Positions 11,630 through 24,208 are shown, counted from the stretch's first letter. The stretch is DNA of 64,000 nt from Cephalopachus bancanus (GCA_027257055.1 JAPVLO010000320.1:372001-436000); one strand, 5' to 3'. Made by a program: numbers and translations. Notes: a model not told the origin generated them from the sequence alone.

Positions 11630-11850
11630 GGCCGGGTACAGTGGCTCACACCTGTAATCCCAGCACTCTGGGAGGCCAAGGGGAGAGGATCACTTGATCG
11701 TAGGAGCTTGAGAGCAGTGCAGGCAACATAGACCTTGTCTCTACAAAATCCAGGCATACGCCTATAGTCTCAGCTAGTTGGGAGGCTGAGGCAAGCCATG
11801 ATCGTGCCACTGCACTCTAGCCTGGGTGACAGAGTGAGACCCCATCTAAA
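11630..11850 (+). mobile_element. Alu, shortened, old
   Basis: GGCCGGGTACAGTGGCTCAC with a deletion across the linker and right arm. Confidence 0.87.
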
Positions 11851-11871
11851 ATAATAATAATAATAATAATG
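11851..11871. repeat. (AAT)n repeat
   Basis: Seven AAT units at the tail of the preceding Alu. Confidence 0.85.
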
Positions 11872-12665
11872 TCCTAAAAACCAATATCTAAGTCTTAGGC
11901 ATTAGATTGTCTATACATTGACATGATACTATGAAATATCTTTTAAAAAATGCACAGAAAATGAAGCAAAAAATATATCATGTTTGTATATAATAGCAGC
12001 AATGAAAGAAAGAACTACAGTGATATGGTTTCAGAAAATATAATATGAATCTCCTGGAGAACACGTTTTGAGGGCAGGACACAAGAAGTAAACACTTTCT
12101 TCTGAACTCGCTTTCTGCAATTTTATAAATAAATAAACGACATACAAGAAGAGTTTAATCAAATTCAACTCCTTCGGAGTCATGACCCATTACACAAAGT
12201 TTCCTAGTTCTTGTCTCTCCCTGAGTCACACTTGTAACTGACGCACACCAGTTTCCTAAATGTTTAACATTTTTTCCCACTGTTTTAGGCCCTGAACCCA
12301 GACCCTGCCTCCCCAGGGGTAGTCTAGCCAAGCCACTCCCAGCCCAACAAGGTGGCCAACACAGCCAGGCCTATAAGGATCCCAGTGGTCTTTGGAACAA
12401 AAGAAGAATCTCCCCTTAAGCCCATTTCCCAGAGGAGGCTTTCAGAGGCTGAGCCTGCAGACCCTATGTGACTCACACAGGCCTGCTCCAGCCGAAAGGG
12501 CAGTTACCATAAAGGTCAGGAGGGCAAGGGGGAGCAAAAACAGCCTGTCCGTGACTCTGGGGTTTGAGTCAGCACAGCAACCCTGGGATGGATGCCTACG
12601 CCATCACACTAAGGAAATGACCAGAGGGAGGACATAAGGAGTTATTTTTTATTTTATTTTTATTT
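11872..12665. other. Intron 4 stretch with possible L2 scrap
   Basis: Positions 12155-12200 (AAATTCAACTCCTTCGGAGTC) resemble the L2 text at 9612. The rest is unassigned. Confidence 0.4.
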
Positions 12666-12958
12666 GGTTTTTTTTTTTTTTTTTGAGTTAGAGTCTCACT
12701 CTGTCACCCTGGCTGGAGTGCACGCTCACAGCCACCGCAGGCTCGACCTGCTGGGTTCAGGCGATCCTTCTGCCTCAGTCTTCCAAGTAGCTGGAATTAC
12801 AGGCACGCACCACCACACCCAGCTAATTTTTGGATTTATTGTAGAGACGAGGTCCTGCCAAGTTGCCCAGGCTGGTTTCGAACCTGTGGACTCAGGCAAT
12901 CCTCTCACCTCAGCCTCCCAAAGTGCTGGGATTATAGGCGCTAGCCACCGCGCCCGGC
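12666..12958 (-). mobile_element. Alu, full dimer, reverse
   Basis: Long poly-T, GAGTTAGAGTCTCACTCTGTC, ending GCGCCCGGCT. Confidence 0.92.
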
Positions 12959-13052
12959 TGGAGGTATTTTTAAAACTTGAACCTCTGGCAGCAAATTAGT
13001 AATGTGTATACAAATCTCAACTAAAACAAGAACGCTATAAGAAAATATAACC

Positions 13053-13346
13053 AAGCCGGGCTCAGTGGCTCAGCCTGTCATCCTGCGCCTTTGGGAGGCT
13101 GAGGTGAGCGGATGGCCTGAGCCTGCGGGTTCGAGACCCGCCTGGGCAGCGAGACCTCATCTCTACAATAAATCAAAAAATCAGCCGGGCGTGGTAGCGC
13201 CTGCCTGTAATTCCGGCTACTCGGAAGGCGGAGGCGGAAGGATCGCCGGAGCCCGGCAGGTTGAGGCTGCGGTGGCCGGGAGCGGCCACTGCACTCCAGT
13301 CTGGGCCACAGAGTGAGACTCCAACTCAAAAAAATAAAAAGAAAAG
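13053..13346 (+). mobile_element. Alu, young class
   Basis: It carries TGCGCCTTTGGGAGG, GCGGGTTCGAGACCCGC, AAAAATCAGCCGGGCG and GTGGCCGGGAGCGGCCAC. Confidence 0.93.
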
Positions 13347-13513
13347 AAAAAATAACCTTAAAGGGGTCATTTTCTCACACAGTAAGAGAATGTTGGTTCT
13401 TTAATAAGGCTGCCCTGTACGTCAGACAAAGACTGTGACAGAAATGAGGATTACGTGAATTATAAGAATAATCCAGAAGAGTGAAGCTAGTCCCTTCAAA
13501 AAAATATTTTTCC

Positions 13514-13800
13514 TGGTCAAGCATGATGACTCATATCTGTAATCCCAGCATTTTGGAAGGACGAGGCTGGAGGACTGCTGAGCCTAGGAGTTTGAGACCA
13601 ACCTAGGCAAGATCTCTACCCTATCTCTACAAGAAAATCAAAAAATTAGCCAAACGTGGTGTTGCATACCTGTAGTACCGGCTACCCAGGAGGCTGAGGC
13701 AGAAAGATCACCTGAGCCCAGAGTGACACTGCAGTGAGCCATGATCATGCCACTGCACTCCAGCCTGGACAACAGAGCAAGACCCCAACTCAAAAAAATA
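13514..13800 (+). mobile_element. Alu, full dimer, old
   Basis: CTGGTCAAGCATGATGACTC to CCAACTCAAAAAAATA. AAAAAATATTTTT(CC) lies on both sides (13499 and 13794). Confidence 0.9.
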
Positions 13801-14507
13801 TTTTTTTCCCTATCTGGGAAGATGGAATAAACATATGTTTCCCTGTTTCACCTGTTCGATACAACTCAAAACCCTGGACATTATGTATAAAACAAATATA
13901 AGAAGACTGAAAGGGGGACAGAAGAAGGCAGACTGGCCAAGGACCCCAGGTCCTACATGGTGGTCAGCTCCCTGGGTTTTCTTTTTGCCTTGGACACCCC
14001 AGACATGGCACTAAGGGCCGCACCTGGAAGGGGCCTAGGTACAGACAGAGAAAGTCCCATGAGAAGTCTGCTCTCACTGACCAAAGGACTGAAAAAGGGA
14101 CAGCTCAGCAAGACATAAGGCTTCGAGACAATAACCACTTTTCCCCAGCCAGATAAATGCCAGAAAAGGCCAAGCGGGAGTCCACACACTCTACCCCACG
14201 GAGCTACAATGAGGTGTCCTAAATACCTCACTAGAGTGGAGCCAGGGAAAGCTCCGTAGGGAGCCCGTAGGTCGTCCCTCCCCGGGTGTAATGAAGAAAG
14301 CCCAGAGGAGAGTCAGAGCTTGCACCACCACTCAGCAGTTAACAAGGCCACCACTCATCTCCAATGGCGTCATGGGAGACCGCCTGGGAAGCCAGAACGC
14401 CCGTCCCTGTCCAGAAGTAATGAGTGACCCCCAGGAACCTCAGTTGTAAACCGAGGCAGAGTGGGGAAATTGGACCCCCACCTGCCAGGAACAAGGCACC
14501 CAGGCAA
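13801..14507. other. Intron 4 unique stretch
   Basis: About 700 bp with no recognised repeat, exon or RNA gene. Confidence 0.5.
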
Positions 14508-14725
14508 CCTTGTCTCTACAAAAAAAAAAATTAGAAAAAATCAGCTGGGCTTGGTGGAGCGTGCCTGCAATCCCAGCAACTTAACTTGGGAGGCTGAAGC
14601 AGACAGATCGCCTGAACCCAGGAGGTCAAGGCTATGGTGAACCAGTGAACCATGAATGTGCCACTGCACTCCAGCCTGGTGACAGAGTGAGATCCCGGCT
14701 CAAAAATAAATAAATAAATAACACC
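14508..14725 (+). mobile_element. Alu, 5'-truncated, with (AAAT)n tail
   Basis: It begins at the end of the left arm (CCTTGTCTCTAC), has an insertion CAACTTAA in the right arm, and ends in AAATAAATAAATAAATAAC. Confidence 0.85.
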
Positions 14726-14762
14726 ATATATATATCCCATCAAGGATATCTGATGAAAGAGT

Positions 14763-15035
14763 AAGCCAGATACGGTGGCTCACGCCTGTAATCCCAGCAC
14801 TTTGGAAGGCAGAGGCGAGAGGGCTGTCTGAGTCCAGAGGTTCGAGATCAGCCTGGGCAACTTGGCGAGACCTTGTCTCTACAATAAATTAAAAAATTAG
14901 CCAAGCATGGTCAGACAGAAGGATCACCCGAGCCCAGCAGGTTGAGGCTGCAATGGCTGTGAGCGTGCCACTGTACTCCAGCCTGAGTGCACTCCAGCCT
15001 GAGACCCCCCCAACTCAAAACAAAAAAAAAAAAAG
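14763..15035 (+). mobile_element. Alu with right-arm deletion
   Basis: AGCCAGATACGGTGGCTCACG. The right arm lacks about 35 bp and has CACTCCAGCCTGAG duplicated. GATGAAAGAGTAA flanks both ends (14752 and 15036). Confidence 0.9.
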
Positions 15036-15896
15036 ATGAAAGAGTAATTTTGTGATTCTCCAAAAAGAAATTTCTAAGCCCTAATAGCTTCACTAGAGAA
15101 TTCTACCAAACATTTAAAGAATTACCACCAACTCTATGCAATCTTTGCCACAAAACAGGAAAAACACATTTCCCAGATTATTTTGTAAAGTTAAGTTAGT
15201 ATTACCCCAAACCAGCCAAGAATAGTACCAGAAACAAGAAAACTACAGACCAGTATCCCCCCATAATTACAGATAATTACAGATGTAAAGCTGCTGAATA
15301 AATCATTAACTAATGGTATTTAATTATATGCAAAAAGAATGATACACCATAGTCAAGTGGTGTTTATTCCAGGGAAAATCGAGTTCAATATTTAAAAAAC
15401 GTCAAGGCCATTCATCTCAGCAGCAGCTAAAGGAAAAAAACTCACTTGATCATGTGAACCAACATAGAAAAACCAACACTCATTCACAGTACAAACTCTC
15501 AGCAAAAGAGAAATAGAGAGGAACGTCCTCAACTTGATAAATATCACCTATGGAAACCTACAGCTAGCATCATTGTTAATGACCACAAGCTGAATGCTTT
15601 CCCCTGAGACTGAGAACAATGTAAGAACATGTGCTCCCCACTCTGGCCTACAATGGTGCAATAAGTGGCAGTCAGTGTGATAAGGCAGAAAAGGAAACAC
15701 ACGGCACACAAATTAGAAAAAAAAGATCAAATGGGCTCTATTTGCATATGACACAATTGTCGTCCATGTAGAAAATTACAAGAAATCTACTCCCAAAACT
15801 CCTAGAACTATTAAGAGAATTTGGCAAGGATATACCAAAATAAACATCAAGACACAAGACAAGCATAACAACAACAACAACAAAATCAACTATATT

Positions 15897-16200
15897 TCTT
15901 TTTTTTTGTTTTTTTTTTACTTGGAGTCTCACTCTGTCATCCAGACTGGAGTGCCGTGTCACACTCACGGCCACCGTAGTGTCGACCTGCTGGGCTCCAG
16001 TGATCCTTCTGACTCAGCCTTCTGAGTAGCTGGAACTACAGGCTCACGCCACCACGCCTGGCTAATTTTTAAATTTTTATTGTAGAGATGAGGTCACACC
16101 AAGTTGCCCAGGGCTGGTCTCGAACCCGTGGGCTAGGGCAATCCACCCACCTTGGCCTCCCAAAGTGCTGGAATTACATACTGAGCCAACGTGCCCAGCC
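15897..16200 (-). mobile_element. Alu in L1, reverse
   Basis: Flanked by CTATATTTCTTT at 15890 and 16204. Confidence 0.92.
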
Positions 16201-16468
16201 TGCTATATTTCTTTAACAATGAACATGTGGGCACCGAACTTAAAAATATAATAACAATGACTCAAAAAGTACATCTGCCCTCCCACTTAGGTGTAAATCT
16301 AATATAAAATGTATGGGACTCGAACGCTGAAAACATCAAACTGCAGATGAAAGAAATTAAAGAAGATCTAAATAAGTAGAACAGTACCAAGTTCATGAGT
16401 TGGGAGAATCAAGGAAGTAGAGATGTCAGTTCTCCCCAGATTGTATACAGGTTGAACACTTGTATACA

Positions 16469-16703
16469 GGCTGGGCACGTCGGCTCAGTATGTAATTCCA
16501 GCACTTTGGGAGGCCAAGGTGAGTGGATTGTCCTAGCCCACGAGTTCGAGACCAGCCCTGGGTAACTTGGTGTGACCTCATCTCTACAGTAAACATTTAA
16601 AAATTAGCCAGGCGTGGTGGCGTGAGCCTGTAGTTCCAGCTACTCAGAAGGCTGAGTCGGAAGGATCACTGGAGCCCAGCAGGTCGACACTACGGTGGCC
16701 GTG
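16469..16703 (+). mobile_element. Alu in L1, 3' end missing
   Basis: GGCTGGGCACGTCGGCTCAG. It stops in the right arm at CGGTGGCCGTGAATC without a tail. Confidence 0.88.
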
Positions 16704-16725
16704 AATCATATTAAAATCTCAGCAA

Positions 16726-16991
16726 GGCCAGGCGCAGTGGTTTACACCTACAGTCCCAGCCCTTTGGGAGGTCGAGGCAAGAGGATTGCCTAAGCACAGG
16801 AGTTCAAGACCAGCCTGGTCAACATGGCGAAACTTCATATCTACAATAAATTTTTAAAAATTAGCTGGGTGTGGCGGCGTGCACCTGTAGTCCCAGCTAC
16901 TAGGGAGGCTGAGGCAGAAGGATCACCTGAGCCCAGCAGGTAGAGTCTGCAATAGCCTGGATGACAGAGTAAGTTACGGAAAAAAAAAAAA
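16726..16991 (+). mobile_element. Alu in L1
   Basis: GGCCAGGCGCAGTGGTTTAC to an A12 tail, short right arm. ATCTCAGCAAGG before and ACTCAGCAAGATT after are the target copies. Confidence 0.9.
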
Positions 16992-17379
16992 CTCAGCAAG
17001 ATTTTGCAGATATAAACAGAATTATTCTAAAGTTTACAAGAAAAGGCAAAGGAACTATAATAGTTAAAATAATTTTGAAAAGAGAATAAAATTGGAAAAT
17101 GCAGTCTGACTTAAAAACTTTTTTATAGTGACAGCAATCAAGACTGTGGTATTGATGGAGGGACATATATAGAGATCAGTGGAGCAGAAGAGAGAACACA
17201 GAAATAGACCCACACAAATATGCTCAAATGAGTTTTATTTTAATAAAGGCACAAAAGCAATTTAATAGAGGAATGATAGCCTTTTGAGCAAATGATGTGG
17301 GAACAACCGTTTGCTGAATCTCATACCCCACACAAAAATTAACTAAAAATGTATCAAAGACCTAAATATAAAACTACAG

Positions 17380-17512
17380 GCTGGGTGCTGTGGTTTACAT
17401 CTGTAATCCCAGCACTTTGGGAGACCGAGGCAAAAGGATCACTTGATTCCAGGAGTTCAAGACCAGCCTGGGAAAAATAGCGAGACCTCATTTCTATTAA
17501 AAAATAAATGAA
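17380..17512 (+). mobile_element. Alu left monomer in L1
   Basis: GGCTGGGTGCTGTGGTTTAC, ending in an A-rich stretch without a right arm. Confidence 0.85.
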
Positions 17513-18212
17513 GTAAAATTATGTATAATTTAGAGGGGAAAAAAGGGAGAAAATGTTCAGGCTCTCGGCTACGGGTTCTTAGACACTAAAAGCACAATCT
17601 ATGAACAGAAAACTGGTAAATGCCTCAAAAGTTAAAAACTCGCTTTGTGAAAGACCCTGATAAGAGGATTAAAAGACAAGCTACAGATTGTGAAAAAATA
17701 TTTGCAAACCACAAATCCAGCAGAAGACTAGAGCATACAAGGATGGCAAATAAGCACATGAAAAGATGTTCAACATCACTGCCCATCAGGATAATACACA
17801 CTACAAACCGCAATAATATATGAGTACTGAGTGCACATCTATCCAAATGGTCATAACAAAAAAACAGTGACAACAGTAAATGCTAGAAAGAAAAGAGAGA
17901 AACTGAATCACTCATACGTTGCTGGTGGAAATGTAAAATGACACTCTACCAAACAGTTTAGCAGTTTCTTTAAAAACTAAACATGTAACTGCCTTAGGAG
18001 TCAACAAGCCCTGGGCATGTATTCCAGAGAAACGAAAACTTACATTTGCTCCAAAAATCTGTTCATAAATATTTATAGCAGCTTTATTCTTAATAGCCCC
18101 AAACTGAACACAATCCATATGCTCATCAACAGGTGAACAGAATATTTAGCCATAAAAAGGAACACATAGGATAAAACAACCAGACAGAAAATCTGAAAGA
18201 AAACAGAGGACT

Positions 18213-18527
18213 CAGCCAGGAGCAGTGGTCTATGCCTTGTAATCCCAGCACTCTGGAAGGCCAAGGTAGGAGGATCACTTGAGCCCAGGAGTTTGAGACC
18301 AGCCTGGGCAACACAGAGAGACCTCACCTCTACAAAAACATCAAAAACTTAGCCAGGTGTGGTGGTGCTCACCTGTAGTCCCAGTTACTAGTAAGGCTGA
18401 GGCAGAAGAGTTGCCTGAGCCCAGGGGGTCAAGGCAGCAGTGAGTCATGATCATGCCACTGCACTCTAGCCTGGACAACAGAGGGAGACCCTGACTCCAA
18501 AAAAAAAAAAAAAAAAGAAAAGAAAAT
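18213..18527 (+). mobile_element. Alu in L1 3' region, old
   Basis: CAGCCAGGAGCAGTGGTCTATG to an A18 tail. GAAAACAGAGGACT(C) before and GAAAATAGAGGACTTG after are the target copies. Confidence 0.92.
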
Positions 18528-19029
18528 AGAGGACTTGAACAAAACAAAAGACCAACAGGTGGAAGGAAGCAACTTAAATGTCCATCAACAGATGAATAGA
18601 TAAAGAAATGTGATAAAATGTGACAAAGAATGAAATATTATTCTGCTAAAAAAATAAGAAAATCCCACCAGGCTACAACATGGTTGAACCTTGAGAACAT
18701 TATGCTAAGTGAAATAAGCTAGTCATAAAATGACAAATACTGCATGATTCTAATTATATTACATGCCTGAAGTAACTAAACTCTTAAAAGCATAAAGTAG
18801 AATGGTGGTTGCCAGGAGCTTGAAGAGAAAACAGGGGAGTACATGGTTCAATAGTTATAAAGTTTCAGTTTTACAAGATGAAAAATCCATAAAGACGCAT
18901 TCTGCAACAATGCACATATAGGTAACTATACTACACTGTACCCTTAAAAATGGTTAAGATGGCAAATTTTATGTTGAATGTTTTTTACCACAAAAGACAA
19001 ACCCTTAGAACACGGGGGGAAAAGGAATA

Positions 19030-19441
19030 AATTATTGATACATAAAAAAACCTAAATGAATCTTCAGAGAATTATGAAAGAAAGCCAATCCCAGAAGGCT
19101 ACATACTATATGTTTTCATTATATAACATTTCAGAAATAACAAAATAACAGAAAGAGCAGGTTGGCCGGTTGCCAGGGTTTTGCGAGGGTGTGGGAATAG
19201 GAGGGAAGTGGATGTGGCCACAAATTGGCAACGTGAAAAATCTTCCTGCAGATGGAAATGTTCTGTATCATAACTATATTGATGTCAAGATTCTGGTTTT
19301 GTGACTATTTTGTTTTTAGTTTTCAAGATGTTACCATTGGGGGAAACTGTGAGAAAAGAACACAAAGGTTCTCTCTGTATCATTTCCTACAACTGCATGT
19401 GAATCCAAAAGTATCTCAAAATAAAAAGCTTAATTTGTTTT
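19030..19441 (+). mobile_element. Second old L1 3' end
   Basis: GAATCTTCAGAGAATTATG, GGTTGCCAGGGTTTTG, GGAAATGTTCTGTATC, GATGTTACCATTGGGGGAAA, ending CTCAAAATAAAAAGCTTA. This is typical L1M 3' UTR text, directly after the previous L1 tail. Confidence 0.8.
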
Positions 19442-19454
19442 AGGAAATCTTTTC

Positions 19455-19584
19455 ATCCAGGTGTGGTGGCTCAAGCCTGTCATCCCAGAGCCTAGCAAGT
19501 CGACGCTGGGGTGGCCATGAGTATGCCACTGCACTCCAGCCTGGGCGACAGAGTAAGCCTCTAACTCAAAAAAAAAAAAAAAAA
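19455..19584 (+). mobile_element. Alu, large internal deletion
   Basis: The first 35 bp of the left arm are joined to the last half of the right arm (GCAAGTCGACGCTGGGGTGG). Confidence 0.87.
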
Positions 19585-19592
19585 CAGCTTGT

Positions 19593-19897
19593 CAGCCAGG
19601 CACAGGAGTGCAAGCCTGTAATCCCAGCACTTTGGGAGGCCAAAGCGAGACGACTGCTTGAGCCCGTGGGTTCGAGACCAGCCTGGGCAACTTGGCAAGA
19701 CCTCACCTCTACAATAAATCAAATATTAGCCGGGCGTGGTAACGCATGACTGTAGTTCCAACTACTTGGGAGACTTAGGTGGAAGGATCACCGGAGCCCA
19801 GCAGGTCAACGCTGGGGTAGCGGTGAATGTGTCACTGCACTCTAGACTAGGCAACAGAGTGAGACTCCAACTCAAAAAAAAAGAAAGAAAAAAAGAA
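19593..19897 (+). mobile_element. Alu, full dimer, middle class
   Basis: CAGCCAGGCACAGGAGTGCAAG to an A/G-interrupted tail. Confidence 0.9.
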
Positions 19898-20100
19898 ATC
19901 TTATCCCCAAATGGTGGAAGTTAAGTGCTAACCAGAAATGACGTAGGGGAGACTCTAGGACTTGTTTTTTATGGAGAGGGAGTAAAGGAAGCCGCTGACT
20001 CAGAAAAATCGATCATGTCTCTTATACTGAGAAATGAGAACCCAGATCACAGATGCTCCAGCCTGGTTACCCCAGTGTACATCAAAAAACGCAATTCTTG

Positions 20101-20405
20101 GCCGAGCTCGGTGGGTCAGCCTGTAATCCCAACAATTTGGGAGGCTGAGGTGAGTGGATTGCCTGAGTCCACGGGTTCAAGACCAGCCCGGCCAACTTGG
20201 AGAGACCTCATCTCTACCATACATTTTTAAAAATTAGCTGGGTGTGGTGGTGCACACTTATGGTTCCAGCTACTGGGACGGCTGAGGCAGAAGGATCACC
20301 AGAACCCAACAGATGGAGGCTGTGGTGGCCAGGAGCATGTCACCGCACTCCAGCCTGGGCGACAGAGTGAGACTCCAACTCAAAAAAAAAAAAAAAAAAA
20401 AAAAA
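20101..20405 (+). mobile_element. Alu, full dimer, middle class
   Basis: GGCCGAGCTCGGTGGGTCAG with an A25 tail. Confidence 0.92.
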
Positions 20406-20513
20406 CACATAATTCTGGAAAGCCCTAGGTAACCCCTTTTGGAAGAGGAGCCTGCCCTGAATGTTCCCTACGTTTTAGCCTTCAAAGGTCCTGTGATAAG
20501 AAACCGAAAGAAG

Positions 20514-20797
20514 CCGGGCTCGGTGGCTCAGCCTGTAATCCCGCGCTTTGGGAGGCTGAGGTGAGTGGATTGCCTGAGCCTGCGGGTTCGAGACCCGCCT
20601 GGGCAGGCGAGAACTCGTCTCTACAATAAACCAAAACAATCAGCCGGGCGTGGTGGCGTGCGCCTGTAGTTCCAGGTACTTGGAAGGCTGAGGCAGAAGG
20701 ATCACCGGAGCCCAGTATGTCGAGGCTGCGGTGGCCGGGAGCGGCCACGGCACTCCAGTCTGGGCGACAGTGAGACTCCAACTCAAAAAAAAAAAAA
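20514..20797 (+). mobile_element. Alu, young class
   Basis: GCCGGGCTCGGTGGCTCAGC, CCCGCGCTTTGGG, GTGGCCGGGAGCGGCCAC. AGAAACCGAAAGA before and AGAAACCAAAGGA after are the likely target copies. Confidence 0.93.
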
Positions 20798-21235
20798 GAG
20801 AAACCAAAGGAGTTGTTATGGCACCAGAAAATGAGACACAAAGAGGGGCAAAGCCAGTTCTCTGTGGGCTCCCAGAAGTTAGCTAGAAGGATAAGCAGCC
20901 GCCTTCCTCACAGAGGTCTTCCTCCGATCCAGCTCTGAAGGAGATGGATTCATACAATGGGCCTGATGTCATTGGAATCGAGAACAATGTATCCCCTTTG
21001 TTTCCACTGTACCTGCTTAGAGATCTGCCTCATGAGTGTTTGGCGGCACCACCTGAGAACACGACTCGGAAGAGTTAGTATCTTGGGACAATGGTGCAGT
21101 TCATGTGGGAGCTCAACTGATCATCCTACGAAGAGATCACCACTCCATCAGGAAGCTGATTAACTCACTGGTGGGCTGAACGTCAGCCATGATGCTGGGA
21201 AAGAATGAAGTCTGATAAAAGTCACAGCAAAATTG
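20798..21235. other. Intron 4 unique stretch
   Basis: No repeat or exon recognised. Confidence 0.5.
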
Positions 21236-21524
21236 GCTGGGCTCGGTGGCTCAGCCTGTCATCCCAGCACTGTGGGAGGCCGAGGCAAGTGGATTGCCTG
21301 AGCCCACGGGTTCGAGACCAGCCTGGGCAACTTGGCGAGACCTCGTCTCTACAATAAATCAAAAATTAGCCAGATGTGGTAGAGCACGCCTGTAGTTCCG
21401 GCTCCTTGGAAGGCTGAAGCGGAAGCATCGCCAGAGTCCAGCAGGTCAACGCTGGGGTGGCCGTTGAGTGTGACACTGCACTGCAGCCTGGGTGACAGAG
21501 TGAGACGCCAACTCAAAAAAAAAA
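21236..21524 (+). mobile_element. Alu, full dimer, middle class
   Basis: Flanked by AGTCACAGCAAAAT at 21221 and 21526. Confidence 0.93.
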
Positions 21525-21624
21525 GTAGTCACAGCAAAATCTTCTCCATCACATTTGTCTCCTTGCTTCAACCTCTCGGGAGCCCCCAGTATTCAGAAGT
21601 GGATGGAGTCCCTCACGGGCAGTA

Positions 21625-21850
21625 AAATCAAAAATAATTAGTATTTTCTGAGCACGTTCCAGGGGCCAGGCACCGTGTGGGTTTCTCTGTCTGTACACAT
21701 CGCATTGTTCCCTCAACAACCTGGTGGTGAGGTAGTTAGGTCGGGAGACTGAGTGTCAGAGAAGTTATATGGTTTGCCCAAGGTCACACAGCTAGTAAGA
21801 AACAGAGCTGGAATTCATGGTTCAGGTCCCCTGATCTATAAATCCCTTAG
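21625..21850 (+). mobile_element. MIR
   Basis: ATTTTCTGAGCACGTTCCAG, GCCAGGCACCGTGTGG, TTTGCCCAAGGTCACACAGC, AGCTGGAATTCATGG: the standard tRNA-derived MIR order. Confidence 0.85.
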
Positions 21851-23125
21851 GCAGCATCGTATAAATAATGAAATCCCAGCTCTAAATTATCAGATTTTTG
21901 ACCAGGGCCCCTGAACTCAATTAAAAGAGGTCAGTTGGGTAGTGACAGCTTTCTGCTGAACTGAGTCACACTGCTTTCACCCACTGGATACACACAGTAG
22001 GCACTCAATAAATGATTACGATGCTGAACTGACCTAGAGGAAAAAGGCTGCTGAGGACCGCCCCCGTCCACTGCTGAGAGGAGGGGGCGGCAGAGGACCA
22101 CCCTCCCAACCTACTTTCCCAGGTGACAATGCTGTCTCTGTTCTTGTCTGACTGGGAGGCAGCTACAAGATAGTCACACACACCAGGACGCTTTGAAGTG
22201 CAAGGGACAAAGAAACCCAGGGCGAGCCCCAGGGAATGGGTGATGACCTCAGATGCAAAGTATGTAGTGAGCCAATTCTGGAACCTCAGCGAATTTCACA
22301 GACTAAACAGTAAGAGATGGGGGGAGCAAACGCTTGGGACTTGAGCTGACAGAGAGAGCAAGGTTTCCCGGTGACTCCTGGGCTCACAAGAGAATCTTTC
22401 TTTGCTAAGAACGCACTAGGAATAGAGCAGCAAGCTGAGAATGACCACACTGGCAGCATGGCACATCCTTTGCCTTGGGCTGTTGGTATTCCCCCTGTTT
22501 CTGGATTCATCCTCAAAGACTCTGAGATGGAGCAGAAACTGGGCCCTCTCTGTTAAGAAAATCTGCAAGGAGGTGTTAGATAAAGACTCAGAGACCTCTG
22601 CAGCCAAAGACCTCTGAGACAGGAGGGGCCCCGGGCTGGAGGGAAGGCTTACACAGTCTCCAGACAGTTTCAGACTTAATTGTTTCAGACTGGGGGGAGG
22701 GGACGAGCAGGGAGCATGAGAGGAGAAGAAGAAATAGACATTAATGAAGGAAAAATAGCCAAGGCCACACTAAAAATACTTCCCGGGCACAGAGTTCTCC
22801 CAATGCATTGCAGCTCCTTCAATTAAGGATATGTCATTTCCTGGGTTATTAAATCCAGATCATGGAACATTCCACTCTGGAACAGTTATGGAGGGTCACG
22901 TTCTCAGCCTCCCGGGCACCAACGGAACGAACAATAGGGATCACACCCTGTCTCTATCACTCCTCAATGAGGGGCCTGGGAGCTTCCCTTTTGGGTGTGT
23001 CCTCGGAAAGATTGGGGAGCCCAGCAAAGACGCCCTTCTCAGGTATTTCAAATGCCCCCATGGTCACCTCGTATCATTATCATCACCTCAAGCCAGTAAG
23101 GCCCTGCAAAAAGCAGAATTGCGGG
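21851..23125. other. Intron 4 stretch of about 1.3 kb, largely unique
   Basis: No exon. Positions 21985-22015 (ACACAGTAGGCACTCAATAAATG) are an L2/MIR-type scrap. Nothing else is recognised. Confidence 0.5.
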
Positions 23126-23390
23126 CCAGGTGCAGTGACTCACACTTGTAATCCCAGTGAGAAGCCAAGGCGAGAGGACTGCTTGAGCCCAGGAGTTCAA
23201 GACCAGCCTGGGAAACATAGTGAGATCTCATCTCTACAAAAAACTTTTTAAACGATCTGGGCATAGTGGTGCACACCTGTAAACCAGGCTACTCTGGAGA
23301 CTGAGGCAGGAGGATCACTTGAGCCCAGGAGGTTGAGGCTGTGGTGAGCTGTGATTGAGCCACTGCACTCTAGCCTAGGCGACAGAGTGG
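23126..23390 (+). mobile_element. Alu, old, tail lost
   Basis: GGGCCAGGTGCAGTGACTCAC. It ends at GGCGACAGAGTGG with no poly-A. Confidence 0.87.
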
Positions 23391-23912
23391 CCACTTTGCG
23401 TTGGTGACTAGGGTAAATGCCCATGCCTTTAAAATCTTCTAAAGCCAAAGTCACACAGGAAAAAGTCTGTCCTATAAGACTTGAAGAAATTTAAAAAGAA
23501 GTTACAGTGTCCTCTCTGTTGGGCACAGGAACCTGCATGCTGTGGGTACCCAATAAAGTCTGTCTCTCTTTTGGGGACAGCAGGGACTATATGCACAGGA
23601 TAGCTACCAGGCCCTTGGGAAGGGTTCCTGCAAAAGTTCTCTCCAAACATTTAAGGACTTGGGGACTTCTTCTATCTTAACCTCTCCTAATCTGCATTGG
23701 AAGCAACTGGCTTGCAATTTAATTACCCTAAGAGTTGGACAGATTCTTGTTCAAGGTGAATGGGGAAGAAACTGAACAGCAAAGCGGGCTTCAGAGTTGA
23801 AACAAGATTGATGACTCCAGGAGGGAAAGACCCTCAGCGCTCAGACAAGTTTGGACCACATGCTGTTTTCCAGCAAAATTTAAATGTCACCAACATTTAA
23901 AAATCAAATTTC
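23391..23912. other. Intron 4 stretch, possible LTR scrap
   Basis: Positions 23510-23590 (GTACCCAATAAAGTCTGTCT) look like the polyadenylation end of an old LTR, but the family and limits are unclear. Confidence 0.35.
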
Positions 23913-24208
23913 AGGCTGGGTGCGATGGCTCAAGCCTGCAATCCCAGTACTTTGGAAGGCTGAGGTGAAGGGATTGCCTGAGATCACGGGTTAGAGAACA
24001 GCATGGGTAACTTGGCGAGATCTCATCTCTACAATCAATCAAAAAATTAGCCAGACATGGTAGCACACGCCTCTAGTCCCAGCTACTTGGAAGGCTGAGG
24101 CAGAAGGATCACCTGAGCCCAGCAGGTCAAGGCTAGAGTGGCCGTGAGTGTGCCACTGCACTCTAGTCTGGGCGATGGAGTGAGACTCCAACTCAAAAAA
24201 AAAAAAAA
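23913..24208 (+). mobile_element. Alu, full dimer, middle class
   Basis: GGCTGGGTGCGATGGCTCAAG. AAAATCAAATTTCAG lies before and A13-TCAGGAG after. Confidence 0.9.

Larger units (their letters stand above)
15040..18985 (+). mobile_element. Old L1 (ORF2 part and 3' UTR), interrupted by five Alus
   Basis: ORF2-derived text, decayed by stops and shifts, runs in order: TTCTACCAAACATTTAAAGAA, CTACAGACCAGTATCCC, GGTGTTTATTCCAGGG, TTTGCATATGACACAATTGTC, then after insertions CAAGACTGTGGTATTGATGG, CAAATGAT(G)TGGGAACAA, AAGATGTTCAACATCACTGCC, CTCATACGTTGCTGGTGG, ACTCTACCAAACAGTTTAGCA. The 3' UTR follows: GAATGGTGGTTGCCAGGAGC and ATGGTTAAGATGGCAAATTT. The ORF2 endonuclease region and ORF1 are absent, and nothing is codable. 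Confidence 0.85.

Noticed and set aside
9612..12200. Shared motif TCAAATKCAACTCCTTYGGAGT at 9614 and 12157, at first taken for a new repeat
   Set aside because: It continues into clear L2 text at the first site, so it is best read as L2 relics.
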